Shown: positions 19,275 to 27,842 of the stretch, piece by piece
Layout: every line of letters begins with the position of its first letter
Position numbering within the stretch: position 1 is the stretch's first letter
NCBI GenBank assembly: GCA_017304685.1
Contig: JAFKLR010000003.1
Location: 186,001 to 250,000 of the forward strand
DNA from: Sphingobacteriia bacterium
GTDB lineage: Bacteria; Pseudomonadota; Alphaproteobacteria; Rickettsiales; 33-17
Length of the DNA: 64,000 nt
Direction of reading: 5' to 3'
Program-made: the position numbers and the translations under genes
The notes under the pieces: generated by a model
The model's database searches: none
What the model saw: the letters and a program-made list of their open reading frames with translations, nothing else
What the model was told of the DNA's origin: nothing

Positions 19275-20291
19275 ATGTCAAAATTTAACGTAGCAGTGAT
19301 TGGAGCAACCGGAGTTGTCGGTGGCGAAGTATTAAATATTCTTGCAGATAGAAACTTCCCTGTTGATAATATATATGCGGTTGCTTCTAGAGACTCAGTA
19401 GGAAAAGAAGTGAGTTTCGGAGATGAAAAAATATTAAAAATTAAACCTTTAGATGATTTTGATTTCAGCAAAGTTGAAATAGCGTTTTTTGCAGCAGGTG
19501 GTGAAAGATCTAAACATTATGCGCCTATTGCTACTAAGGCTAAAGCAGTGGTAATTGATAAAAGTTCTTATTTTAGACTAGATAAAGATGTCCCTTTAAT
19601 CATTCCAGAAGTAAATTTAGAAAAATTAGAGGATTTTGAAAAAACAAGAATTATCGCAAACCCAAATTGCGTAGTAATTCCCATGGCAGTAGCATTAAAG
19701 CCACTTCATGAAAAGGCTAAGATTAAAAGGATAGTAGTTTCAACCTATCAATCTGTGTCTGGAGCAGGTAGGGAAGCTATGAATGAATTATTTAATCAAA
19801 CACGTGCAAAATTAATGTATCAAGAAAATCAAAGAAAAGTTTTACCAAGAGAAATAGCATTCAATTTATTTCCTCATGTAGGTAAATTTGTTGATTCAGG
19901 TGATACTGATGAGGAAGTGAAAATTATTAAAGAGATAAACAAAGTTTTAGGTGAAGATATTAAAGTAGCAGTGACTTGTGTACGTGTTCCTGTATTTGTC
20001 GGTCATAGCGTTGCTATAAATGTTGAATTTGAAGAGAAAATTACTGCAAGTGAAGCTAAAAAGATTTTTGCAAATGCAAATGGTGTTACTCTTATGGATG
20101 ATTTTACTATTTCAAGATATGCAACTCCACTTGATGCTGTAAATGATGATAACATATTAGTTTCACGTATTCGTGAAGATAAGAGTGTTAAAAATGGTCT
20201 TAATTTATGGGTAGTTGGCGATAATTTAAGAAAAGGCGCTGCTTTAAATGCAGTGCAGATCGCTGAAGAATTAATTAAGGAATATATTTAA
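19275..20291 (+). CDS. asd: Aspartate-semialdehyde dehydrogenase
   Basis: Asd reduces aspartyl phosphate to aspartate semialdehyde, the branch point to diaminopimelate, lysine, threonine and methionine. The 338-residue protein has the N-terminal NADP-binding loop GATGVVGGEV, the catalytic cysteine in ANPNCVVIPM (about residue 130), the QSVSGAGREAMNEL segment and the C-terminal LNAVQIAEEL helix. Length and motifs are complete. In a reduced intracellular genome the main reason to keep Asd is diaminopimelate for peptidoglycan, which fits the VanX-like dipeptidase in this window. Apparently monocistronic. Confidence 0.97.
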   Translation: MSKFNVAVIGATGVVGGEVLNILADRNFPVDNIYAVASRDSVGKEVSFGDEKILKIKPLDDFDFSKVEIAFFAAGGERSKHYAPIATKAKAVVIDKSSYFRLDKDVPLIIPEVNLEKLEDFEKTRIIANPNCVVIPMAVALKPLHEKAKIKRIVVSTYQSVSGAGREAMNELFNQTRAKLMYQENQRKVLPREIAFNLFPHVGKFVDSGDTDEEVKIIKEINKVLGEDIKVAVTCVRVPVFVGHSVAINVEFEEKITASEAKKIFANANGVTLMDDFTISRYATPLDAVNDDNILVSRIREDKSVKNGLNLWVVGDNLRKGAALNAVQIAEELIKEYI

Positions 20292-20308
20292 TTTATTGGG
20301 AAGGAAAT

Positions 20309-20383
20309 TGGTGGCTGAGGAGGGATTTGAACCCCCGACCAAGAGATTATGATTCTCCTGCTCTACCACTGAGCTACTCAGCC
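20309..20383 (-). tRNA. tRNA with CAU anticodon (Met elongator or Ile2)
   Basis: Read on the minus strand: acceptor GGCTGAG, D-arm GCTC-AGTGGTA-GAGC, anticodon stem GGAGA, loop ATCATAA (anticodon CAT at 34-36), T-arm with GGTTCAAATCC, and the matching CTCAGCC with an encoded CCA end. The 75-base length is normal. CAU may be read by elongator tRNA-Met or, if the C is modified to lysidine, by tRNA-Ile for AUA codons. The base pair U4-A69 and the GAATCATAATC arm lean to Met, while the CTTGGTCG variable region resembles Ile2. A GTTATA/TATAAC -10-like element lies nine bases upstream inside the leader of the divergent TlpA gene. Confidence 0.93.
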
Positions 20384-20408
20384 AATTTGTAAGTTATAAG
20401 GTTGTTTT

Positions 20409-20927
20409 ATGGTAGATTTTAGAAAATTTGTCAATATATCTTTACTGATATTATCGATTTTTTTGAACATATGTTTAAAAGATGCTGTTGCTTTAAGTAG
20501 TAAAAAGATCACACAAGAATTGGGTTTTCATGATGAAAAGGGTGAATTATTAACGTTAGAAAATTATGAGGATAATGTTGTAATACTGCATTTCTGGGCT
20601 ACTTGGTGTCAACATTGCATCGGAGAAATGCAAATTATTGATAAGTTACAGAAAGAATATCGTAAAAAACCATTAAAAGTTTTAGCGATTTCAGAAGATT
20701 ATAAGGGTATATCTATCGTTCAAGATTTTTTTAAAGCACATAAAATTACTCATTTAATACCTTTAATTGATAATAAAAACTTATTTATGAAAGAGTTAAA
20801 CGTAAGCTCAATTCCAACTAGCATAATTGTAAGTAAAGAAGGTAGAGAAATTGAACGCTTTGCTGGAGAAGTCGATTGGGAAAATGAAGAAGTTAGGAAA
20901 ATTATAGATTACGAACTTGCTAAATAG
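20409..20927 (+). CDS. TlpA/ResA-type periplasmic thioredoxin
   Basis: A 172-residue exported thiol-disulfide protein. An N-terminal hydrophobic segment (FVNISLLILSIFLNICL) acts as signal or anchor. The active site is HFWATWCQHCIGEMQ (CQHC near residue 66) and the cis-proline region is NVSSIPTSIIVSKEG. The TlpA-like insert is present between strands. Such proteins reduce apocytochromes or cytochrome oxidase copper sites in the periplasm; which of these applies here cannot be told. It is close to and divergent from the tRNA gene. The 75-base gap to ubiA suggests separate transcription. Confidence 0.92.
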   Translation: MVDFRKFVNISLLILSIFLNICLKDAVALSSKKITQELGFHDEKGELLTLENYEDNVVILHFWATWCQHCIGEMQIIDKLQKEYRKKPLKVLAISEDYKGISIVQDFFKAHKITHLIPLIDNKNLFMKELNVSSIPTSIIVSKEGREIERFAGEVDWENEEVRKIIDYELAK

Positions 20928-21002
20928 TTTTTAAAACCTATCAATTGACTATCATAGAAGATAGTGTAATATGTTAATAAATTAACTTAATTATTAATTT
21001 AA

Positions 21003-21914
21003 ATGTATAAGCAATTATTAAAATATCTGCCAAAATCTTTTCCTAGCATGTTCTTAATAAATAAAATTAATCATGATAAAATCGCAGTATATCTAGATCT
21101 TATCCGATTTAATAAACCTGCCGGCTATATGTTGCTTTTATGGCCATGCCTTTTTGGCTTGGAGCTTGCTTCTCCTAAATTAGATTTAGTTAGAATAATA
21201 TTATTTACTCTATGTGCTATTTTGATGCGTGGGGTAGGGTGTATTGTAAATGACATTATTGATAAAGATATTGATAAAAAAGTTGAACGAACAAAAAACC
21301 GCCCTTTGGCTTCCGGTAAGGTTAGTGTAAAAGAAGCATTAACGCTTGCAATACTTATTTCGTTTTTTAGTTTGCTTCTTGCCTTAATTTTCTTACCAAT
21401 TAAATCAATTCTTATAGCTATACTATCCCTAATATTAGTAGTTACTTACCCTTTAATGAAAAGATATATTAATATTCCTCAAATATATTTAGGTTTTACT
21501 TTCAATATAGGAGTATTAGTAGGTTATGCAGTTCATCGTAATATAGATACAACTTCCATACTTTTATATATAGCCTGTATATTTTGGACTTTAGGTTATG
21601 ATACAATTTACGCTTTAAGTGATATTAAAGATGATAAAAAAATAGGGATTAAATCCTCAGCAATATATTTTGGTGTTAATGTTAAAGAATATATATTAGG
21701 TTTCTATACAGTAATGACCTTAATATTATTAATTATTGCATTAATTGAATCGGTAAATTCCTTATATTACTTAGGTATTATGGTTTCATATGCACATTTC
21801 TTGTGGCAATTCAAACAAATAAAACAAGAAAAAGTTGATTTTCAGTTAATTTTTAAGTCTAATGTAATAGTTGGTTTAATTTTATTTTTATCAATTGTAC
21901 TAGGACAAATTTAA
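21003..21914 (+). CDS. ubiA: 4-hydroxybenzoate polyprenyltransferase
   Basis: UbiA attaches the polyprenyl tail to 4-hydroxybenzoate, the first committed membrane step of ubiquinone synthesis. The 303-residue protein has about eight or nine helices. The first Asp-rich motif is NDIIDKDIDKKVERTKNRPL (about residues 87-106), the exact UbiA signature, and the second is the loop YDTIYALSDIKDDKKIGIKS. RFNKPAGYMLLLWPCLFG near the start is also diagnostic. It is followed after three bases by coaBC, an operon of two unrelated cofactor genes. Confidence 0.95.
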   Translation: MYKQLLKYLPKSFPSMFLINKINHDKIAVYLDLIRFNKPAGYMLLLWPCLFGLELASPKLDLVRIILFTLCAILMRGVGCIVNDIIDKDIDKKVERTKNRPLASGKVSVKEALTLAILISFFSLLLALIFLPIKSILIAILSLILVVTYPLMKRYINIPQIYLGFTFNIGVLVGYAVHRNIDTTSILLYIACIFWTLGYDTIYALSDIKDDKKIGIKSSAIYFGVNVKEYILGFYTVMTLILLIIALIESVNSLYYLGIMVSYAHFLWQFKQIKQEKVDFQLIFKSNVIVGLILFLSIVLGQI

Positions 21915-21917
21915 TTA

Positions 21918-23084
21918 ATGACAAAAATTCTGCTTATTATATCAGGTTCTATTGCTGCGTATAAAGCAATTGATCTTGCAAGAAATATTGAAGATAACGG
22001 TTACAATTTAGATGTAATAATTACTACTGGTGCCTTAGATTTCATCACGCCATTAAGTATAAAAAGCTTAATTAAGGGTAATGTTTACACTAATCAGAAG
22101 CTAGATCAGAATAATGAAATATTACATACTAAACTTGGTAAATATGATTTAGTAGTGGTCGCACCTGCAACTCAGGATTTTATTGCGAAAATAGCATCAG
22201 GTTTTGCAAATGAATTGGCTCTTGAAGCGATTGCGGCGTGTTCTTCTAAGGTAATAATAGTACCTGCAATGAATGTTTACATGTATCAAAATAAAATCAC
22301 CCAGATGAATATTAATAAATTAAAAGAAAATGGGTTTGGATTTATAGAGCCAATTTCCGGTAAACTTGCTTGTGGTGATGTAGGTTTCGGTAAATATGCG
22401 GGAAATGATGAGGTTATTGTTCATATTAATAATCATTTTAAACAATCTACTGAATTAAAAGGTAAAAAGATTGTTATAACACTTGGAAGTACTCGTGAAT
22501 ATATTGATCCCGTAAGATACATTAGTAATGAATCAAGTGGGGAGCAAGGTGTAGTAATAGCAAACGAGTTTTTAAAACAAGGGGCTGAAGTAACGATTAT
22601 TGCTGGATATATTAAGGAAAGTGTGTTTTTACCTAGTGAGGCCACGATAATAAGAGCATACAACGCTAGTGAATTTTTAAAGAAATCTAAAGAAGTTCTA
22701 CCTGTGGATGTTTATATTTCTACAGCTGCTATAGCAGATTTTAAGCCTAAAAACCCTTCAAATGTTAAACTCAAAAAATCCAATTTTAATAATATTATTG
22801 AGTTTGAACAAAATAGTGATGTGGTTAAAGAAATCGCAAATGGAACCACTAGACCAGCTTATGTAATTGGTTTTGCATTAGAAACTGACAATTTATTAGA
22901 AAATGCAAAACAAAAATTTAATTCAAAAAACCTTGATTTTATAATAGGTAATTCTACGCAAGATTTTAGTAATTATTCATATATAACTTGGGATGGAATT
23001 AGTAACAAAGATTTGGGAAAGGTTTCTAAAAAGCATATAGCTGAGGAAATAGTTAATTATTGTTTACAAAAGTTTAAAAAATAA
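21918..23084 (+). CDS. coaBC: Bifunctional phosphopantothenoylcysteine synthetase/decarboxylase CoaBC
   Basis: A 388-residue fusion enzyme for two consecutive steps of coenzyme A synthesis. The N-terminal CoaC half (about 1-180) is a flavoprotein with GSIAAYKAIDL, the PAMNVYMY substrate motif and the SGKLACGDVGFGKYA loop that carries the catalytic cysteine. The C-terminal CoaB half (about 185-388) has TLGSTREYIDPVRYISNESS and the AAIADFKPKNPSNVKLKK motif for CTP and cysteine ligation. Both halves look intact. It starts three bases after ubiA. With coaD at 14744, pantothenate conversion is largely covered. Confidence 0.96.
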   Translation: MTKILLIISGSIAAYKAIDLARNIEDNGYNLDVIITTGALDFITPLSIKSLIKGNVYTNQKLDQNNEILHTKLGKYDLVVVAPATQDFIAKIASGFANELALEAIAACSSKVIIVPAMNVYMYQNKITQMNINKLKENGFGFIEPISGKLACGDVGFGKYAGNDEVIVHINNHFKQSTELKGKKIVITLGSTREYIDPVRYISNESSGEQGVVIANEFLKQGAEVTIIAGYIKESVFLPSEATIIRAYNASEFLKKSKEVLPVDVYISTAAIADFKPKNPSNVKLKKSNFNNIIEFEQNSDVVKEIANGTTRPAYVIGFALETDNLLENAKQKFNSKNLDFIIGNSTQDFSNYSYITWDGISNKDLGKVSKKHIAEEIVNYCLQKFKK

Positions 23085-23129
23085 TATACTCATTGTTTTT
23101 AATAAGAACACTTAAGGTGTAATTTGTTA

Positions 23130-23945
23130 ATGCAAGAAACTATAAAATACGATTCAACTATATTATCTGACCATGAACCACAATTTTTTACAACTCAAAA
23201 GTTTGGTACAATTTTAACATGGAATATACTTTACAAATGTGACCTTATAGTTAGAGAAAACCATAGATATTACAATAATGGTTTTGCATATATTGAAGGG
23301 GAAGAAGAGTATATTGCAAGACTAGAACGAATAACTCAAAAGATTTATGATTTTATTACTGAAAAACACGATTTAAGTATTTTAGCGTTACAGGAATTAC
23401 CTCTTAATTTAAATCATATGGTGTTTTTTAATGAAACGCTAAATAATTATATGCATAAAATTGAAGCTAAAGTATTCAATGCCTGCTTAAATTATTTTGA
23501 TGTTGTAAGTGACAACATGATTATATGTGATGCAAATAGATTATACGTTGAAAGTAATGCTACATTAAAAAAAAGTTTTCAAAACATTGTGAAAAATCAA
23601 GCTAGTAGAGGGCAATTTTATACTTTTACAAATTCACATAATGAGAAGCTTGATTTTATTAATATACATCTAAAATGGTATGAACCTTATTCATATAATT
23701 ATGATGAAAATATAAAAAATTTATTATCCTTTATAGATAATTATAAGCAAAATAACGTCGAGGGAAGAGATTTAATTATTACAGGTGATTTTAATTTTGA
23801 TCTAAATGCCCTTGAATATCCAGATATAGAAATACATGCTGCAATAAATACTACTGTAGTGTATGTAAATGATCAGGGAACACAAGAATTGCAAACTAAT
23901 GATGGGTTTATTTACTTAAATAATCCAGGCAAAATTATAAAATAA
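23130..23945 (+). CDS. Endonuclease/exonuclease/phosphatase-fold protein
   Basis: A 271-residue protein of the EEP (DNase I-like) superfamily. I chose the ATG at 23130, preceded by AAGGTG; a TTG at 23124 would add two residues. Visible family motifs are TWNILYK near the N-terminus, LALQELP carrying the metal-binding Glu, INIHLKWYEP, and ITGDFNFDLN with the GDxN motif. The usual C-terminal Ser-Asp-His is not clear; only TNDGFIYL stands in its place. There is no signal peptide. Members range from DNA repair nucleases to lipid phosphatases and secreted toxins, so the substrate is unknown. Divergence from housekeeping ExoIII suggests a specialised role. Confidence 0.75.
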   Translation: MQETIKYDSTILSDHEPQFFTTQKFGTILTWNILYKCDLIVRENHRYYNNGFAYIEGEEEYIARLERITQKIYDFITEKHDLSILALQELPLNLNHMVFFNETLNNYMHKIEAKVFNACLNYFDVVSDNMIICDANRLYVESNATLKKSFQNIVKNQASRGQFYTFTNSHNEKLDFINIHLKWYEPYSYNYDENIKNLLSFIDNYKQNNVEGRDLIITGDFNFDLNALEYPDIEIHAAINTTVVYVNDQGTQELQTNDGFIYLNNPGKIIK

Positions 23946-24126
23946 GAAAAATTTTACATTAAATTTAAAATTCTTTTATTTGTTTTTACCCCTCCAATAG
24001 CTGATTAATGCATTTTTTAAGTTTCTTATAATTATTTTTAATAATCAATTAATAAAAACTTGTGTGAAAGATAAAAATTTGTTAGTATTTCCACGCATTT
24101 AATCTTGCCATAAAACATTAGTTTTC

Positions 24127-24146
24127 GTAAACTTAAAAAAGTTTAC
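24127..24146. promoter_or_regulatory. Inverted repeat upstream of the ATP/ADP translocase gene
   Basis: GTAAACTT-AAAA-AAGTTTAC is a perfect 8+8 inverted repeat. It overlaps a possible -10 (TAAACT at 24128-24133) placed 17 bases after TTGCCA at 24105-24110. It could be an operator or a leader hairpin about 40 bases before the start codon. Confidence 0.5.
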
Positions 24147-24186
24147 AAAGTTTTATTATTAACCATATAAGGAAGAAGACATAAAT

Positions 24187-25728
24187 ATGACTCAACAACA
24201 TCACCATTTTTCTAAATGGCGTGCATTTTTTTGGCCAATTCATAATTATGAAATGAAAAAATTTATGCCGCTTGCATTCATAATGTTCTGTCTATTATTC
24301 AACTATACAATGTTGCGTGATATTAAAGATACATTAGTAGTAAACTCAGCAGGCGCAAGTATGATTCCATTCTTGAAATTATATTGTGTGACACCTGCAG
24401 CAGTACTTTTTGTAGTATTATACATAAAACTAAGTAACGCATTTGATCGTGAAAATTTATTTTATGTAATTGTAACCCCATTCCTCATATTCTTCGGATT
24501 GTTCGGTTTTTTAATATATCCAAATGTAGAGATGTTCCATCCTGCAGTTGAACATGTAGCAGAATTACATAAACAATATCCAAATTTTAGTGGATTTATT
24601 GATATATATGGTTACTGGACATATTCATTATTCTATGTAATGGCTGAAATTTGGGGAAGTGCGATGGTATCACTTCTTTTCTGGCAATTTGCTAACCAAG
24701 TTACCCGTATGACTGAAGCTAAACGCTTTTATGGTTTATTCGCGGTTATCGGAAATATTGGTTTAATTTTCTCAGGTCAAGCAGAGCATTACTTTAATGA
24801 TGTAAGAAATTTTGCAAGTCCAGATGTTGCAGATCCATACTTAATTTCTTTAAAATATTTAATGACAACCGTTGTTCTTATGGGCGTTGGTTCAATGCTT
24901 ACATACAGATGGATGCATAAAGTTGTGTTAACAAACCCTGTATATTATGATGAATCAGAAATGTCAGGTAATAAAAGCAGTGGTAAAAAGAAAAAGAAAC
25001 CTGGGCTTATGGAAAGCGCTAAAATTATTTTCACTTCGCCAGAACTTGGCTTAATTGCAATTCTTATCATTGCATATGGTGTTTCAATTAACCTTGCTGA
25101 ATTACAATGGAAGCATCAGTTAAAATTATTCTATGCAGGTGATAAAAATGGTTACAACTCATTTATGGGTAACTATTCAACTTTCGTAGGTATTTTTACT
25201 ATCCTTTTCATTCTTGGAATTGGTAATAATGTTCTCCGTGCTCTCTCATGGTTTGGTGCAGCTGTTATTACTCCACTTATGACCCTTTTAGGTGGTAGTG
25301 TTTTCTTCATGTTCATTTTAGGTAGAGATGGAATGATGGAAATGATTTCTTCAATGAAATTCACTCCAATTGCTGCTGCGGCATTCTTAGGAGCTGCAAT
25401 TATTATGCTTTCTAAAGCGATTAAATATTCATTATTTGATCCAACTAAGGAAATGGCTTACATTCCCTTAGATGAAGAATTAAAAAGTAAAGGTAAAGCT
25501 GCGGTTGACGTATTAGGTGGTCGTATAGGTAAGGCTGGTGGCGCTTTCGTTCAACAAGCTATGTTTATTGCACTAGCTACTAAAGATGTAATTGCTATTG
25601 CGCCTTATACTTTTGGTATCTTTGCAATTGTATGCGTAATGTGGTTAGTAGCTGTTAAAGCTTTAAGTAAGCGTGTAAACCTTGCTATGAAGAAAAAGAA
25701 TGATGAGCTAAAAGCTGCGCAAGCATAA
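24187..25728 (+). CDS. tlc: ATP/ADP translocase (rickettsial/plastid nucleotide transporter)
   Basis: A 513-residue inner-membrane protein with about 12 helices from the NTT family that swaps bacterial ADP for host ATP, the hallmark of energy parasites such as Rickettsia and Chlamydia. Recognisable family segments are FWPIHNYEMKKFMPLAFIMF at the start, NYTMLRDIKDTLVVNSAGAS, YWTYSLFYVMAEIWGSAMVS, the TRMTEAKRFYGLFAVIGN loop, and KYSLFDPTKEMAYIPLDEE. The Lys-rich C-terminus is typical. One copy is seen here; Rickettsiales often carry several with different substrates (ATP/ADP, GTP, NAD), so ATP/ADP exchange is the likeliest but not proven activity. A strong GGAAGAAG site precedes the ATG and an intrinsic terminator follows. 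Confidence 0.97.
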   Translation: MTQQHHHFSKWRAFFWPIHNYEMKKFMPLAFIMFCLLFNYTMLRDIKDTLVVNSAGASMIPFLKLYCVTPAAVLFVVLYIKLSNAFDRENLFYVIVTPFLIFFGLFGFLIYPNVEMFHPAVEHVAELHKQYPNFSGFIDIYGYWTYSLFYVMAEIWGSAMVSLLFWQFANQVTRMTEAKRFYGLFAVIGNIGLIFSGQAEHYFNDVRNFASPDVADPYLISLKYLMTTVVLMGVGSMLTYRWMHKVVLTNPVYYDESEMSGNKSSGKKKKKPGLMESAKIIFTSPELGLIAILIIAYGVSINLAELQWKHQLKLFYAGDKNGYNSFMGNYSTFVGIFTILFILGIGNNVLRALSWFGAAVITPLMTLLGGSVFFMFILGRDGMMEMISSMKFTPIAAAAFLGAAIIMLSKAIKYSLFDPTKEMAYIPLDEELKSKGKAAVDVLGGRIGKAGGAFVQQAMFIALATKDVIAIAPYTFGIFAIVCVMWLVAVKALSKRVNLAMKKKNDELKAAQA

Positions 25729-25757
25729 ATAGCTTTTCGATTTTCGATAAAACAATT

Positions 25758-25789
25758 AAAGGGACGTATATTATACGTCCCTTTTTTTT
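25758..25789 (+). terminator. Rho-independent terminator after the translocase gene
   Basis: Stem AAAGGGACGTAT / ATACGTCCCTTT (12 bp with a minimal loop) runs into a T8 tract. It lies about 30 bases after the stop codon and is the cleanest terminator in the window. Confidence 0.9.
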
Positions 25790-25955
25790 ATGCTTATTTA
25801 ATGCTTTTGCAATCAGTTTATAAGCCTAAGTTTGATAAAACATTGTTTTAAATATCTTTTTATTTCTGTAAGATTTCGTAACTGGCTCCTAGGCTTAATT
25901 AGAGTGTAAAATAATATTTATACCCTATTTATATAAATGATTTTCAAAACTAATT

Positions 25956-26879
25956 ATGAAGTTTAGGTTTAAGTTTTTATTTTTTATTATTGTAGCTTTT
26001 ATAGCTTCGGCTTGTATTAACCCGAGGCATATTTTCTTTCATAATTATAAGTATGTTGAGCAAAATAGGAAAATAGAAAATATAAGAGTAGCCTTAGTTT
26101 TAGGTGCTGGAGGTACTCGCGGTATAGCTCATGTAGGGGTCCTTGAAGTTCTAGAAAAACACAATATACCTGTAGATTTAATAGTGGGAACAAGTGCAGG
26201 GAGCATCATAGGGGCTTTATATGCTGATTCTTTATCGGCAAGAGATGTTAAAAAGAAAGTTATAAAACTAAAAAAATGGGACCTTTTAGACCCTTCTGTT
26301 AGAAATGCTTTAAGCCTTGCCTCTACAACGTCAGGCCTTGTTGAAGGCAAAAGAATGCAAACCTTCCTAAGTAAGAATCTATCTATTAAAAATTTTGAAC
26401 AAGCAAAAATACCTACAGTAATTGTTGCGACAGATATAGTTAAGCAAGAAGCTTTTATATTTAATAAGGGGCCAATTATTCCTGCTATTATGGCATCTTC
26501 TGCAATCCCCCCTGTTATTCCGCCAGTTGAAATTTATAATAGGGCGCTAGTTGATGGTGGGGTAATTGAACCTGTGCCTGTAAGAACAGCTAAAAAATAT
26601 AAGCCTAAAGTTATTATTGCGGTAGATATAAGTGAACCTCCTTCAAGAAATTTACCAAGTAATACAATTTGGTTAACCTATTGGGCTTTATGGACTTCTT
26701 ATAATGAGCTTGCAAGTTACCAAGGTAAAATGGCTGATGTATTAATTAAACCAAAACTTGAGGGTTTTGGTATGTTTAATGATAATGAAATCGAGAAATT
26801 GTATCTTTTAGGTAAAGAGGCTGCAGAAAAACAAGTAGCTGCGATTAAAGTTCATTTGAAAGCTCACGGTATTGAATAA
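25956..26879 (+). CDS. Patatin-like phospholipase lipoprotein (RssA-like)
   Basis: A 307-residue patatin-fold acyl hydrolase. The N-terminus FLFFIIVAFIASACINPRH is a lipoprotein signal with likely lipidated Cys20. The catalytic features are complete: oxyanion loop GAGGTRGIAHVGVLE, nucleophile elbow GTSAGS, and the Asp of the dyad in VDGGVIEPVP. Bacterial patatins of this length hydrolyse phospholipids; in Rickettsia, related Pat proteins are host-acting, but a membrane-anchored lipoprotein may instead act in the organism's own envelope. A 227-base gap with a terminator separates it from the translocase gene. Confidence 0.92.
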   Translation: MKFRFKFLFFIIVAFIASACINPRHIFFHNYKYVEQNRKIENIRVALVLGAGGTRGIAHVGVLEVLEKHNIPVDLIVGTSAGSIIGALYADSLSARDVKKKVIKLKKWDLLDPSVRNALSLASTTSGLVEGKRMQTFLSKNLSIKNFEQAKIPTVIVATDIVKQEAFIFNKGPIIPAIMASSAIPPVIPPVEIYNRALVDGGVIEPVPVRTAKKYKPKVIIAVDISEPPSRNLPSNTIWLTYWALWTSYNELASYQGKMADVLIKPKLEGFGMFNDNEIEKLYLLGKEAAEKQVAAIKVHLKAHGIE

Positions 26880-26893
26880 GTATTTTTATAAGC

Positions 26894-26922
26894 TTGAGTA
26901 TAACTTAAGTTTATGCTATAAA
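26894..26922 (+). promoter_or_regulatory. Promoter of the SRP RNA gene
   Basis: TTGAGT (26894-26899), 17-base spacer, TATAAA (26917-26922) with TG one base before the -10. The predicted start site lies six or seven bases on, at the first bases of the RNA. Confidence 0.75.
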
Positions 26923-26928
26923 ATTATC

Positions 26929-27016
26929 CTGGTAGGTTAAGGCAATATGTCGGAAAATCTGGTCAGGTCCGAAAGGAAGCAGCCACATTCGGCCTCTATT
27001 GGGTTTAGCCTACCTT
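26929..27016 (+). ncRNA. ffs: 4.5S-type signal recognition particle RNA
   Basis: The apical SRP domain is unmistakable: GGTCAGGTCCGAAAGGAAGC followed by AGCC carries the GGAA-type tetraloop and the asymmetric bulge that bind Ffh. The ends pair as GGTAGGTT with AGCCTACC, giving a hairpin of about 85 to 88 bases, the size of the bacterial 4.5S form. The exact ends are estimated from the pairing and the promoter position. With Ffh and FtsY it targets membrane proteins to the translocon. The next gene starts about 30 bases downstream. Confidence 0.95.
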
Positions 27017-27044
27017 ATCTCTTTAATTTTATTTCCCTAAATTT

Positions 27045-27797
27045 ATGTCATATAAACACTTAAAGCATCTCGTAAGTGATATTGAAAGCCTTAAAATTAA
27101 GGTTAAATCTTTAGAAAAACTTACCCTTAAAGAAAGATTAAAAGAAGCTCGAACTGTTGCAGCTTCAATTTTGGCTAGTTTTGAAAATACAAAAAATATA
27201 GATATTAACAAAGCTGATGAGTTTTTTAATTTAATTAATTTAACAATTCCATTTGTTGCATCATCACATGATGCCATGAAATCTTTAGGAAAAATGTATG
27301 CTTCAATTTATAAAATAAAAGGAATTGAAATAAATACTATAAATAAAATTTCTGGAAAATTAGATATTGAAACAGGATTATGCTTAATTAAAGATGCTAA
27401 TTTAAAATATAATGAAAAAGAATCTTCTATTGAAAATGAAATAGAAAATTTAAATTGTGTAGCAGTTGGTCTTAATGGGGATGGAGCATTTAAATTTGAA
27501 GTTAGATTGATTGAAGGTGATTATCCATATTTAGAAGAGAAATTAGTTAGAAAATTAGTAAGTATGACTATTGAAGATTATTATATAAATATTCCGAACG
27601 GAATTTTAACTGTTAGCGATTGTTTAGAATTCACTGGTAAAAAAATGGAAATACCTTCAGGATTATATAAGGTTAAATGTTATATAGTTAAAAAAGGAGA
27701 ATGGGATTTTAATATAATCTTCGTTCTATGCGAATCTAAAGATTATAAATCATTAGATCAATATAAGAATCCAAAAAATATCCCCTCACTTTTGTAA
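27045..27797 (+). CDS. Unknown protein with helical N-terminus and beta-rich C-terminus
   Basis: A 250-residue protein I do not recognise. Residues 1-90 are helical (a coiled coil around LVSDIESLKIKVKSLEKLTL). Residues 100-245 look beta-rich, with an internal pseudo-repeat: SGKLDIETGLCLIKDANLKY and later SGLYKVKCYIVKKGEWDFNI occur in similar strand-turn patterns. No signal peptide or membrane segment. The start lies about 30 bases after the SRP RNA, so its mRNA may come from a processed ffs read-through transcript. A weak hairpin (TCACTT/AAGTGA) overlaps the stop region. Function unknown. Confidence 0.7.
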   Translation: MSYKHLKHLVSDIESLKIKVKSLEKLTLKERLKEARTVAASILASFENTKNIDINKADEFFNLINLTIPFVASSHDAMKSLGKMYASIYKIKGIEINTINKISGKLDIETGLCLIKDANLKYNEKESSIENEIENLNCVAVGLNGDGAFKFEVRLIEGDYPYLEEKLVRKLVSMTIEDYYINIPNGILTVSDCLEFTGKKMEIPSGLYKVKCYIVKKGEWDFNIIFVLCESKDYKSLDQYKNPKNIPSLL

Positions 27798-27842
27798 AGT
27801 GATTAGAAAAATAAAAAACTTTAGTATATGAAGTTATATAAA

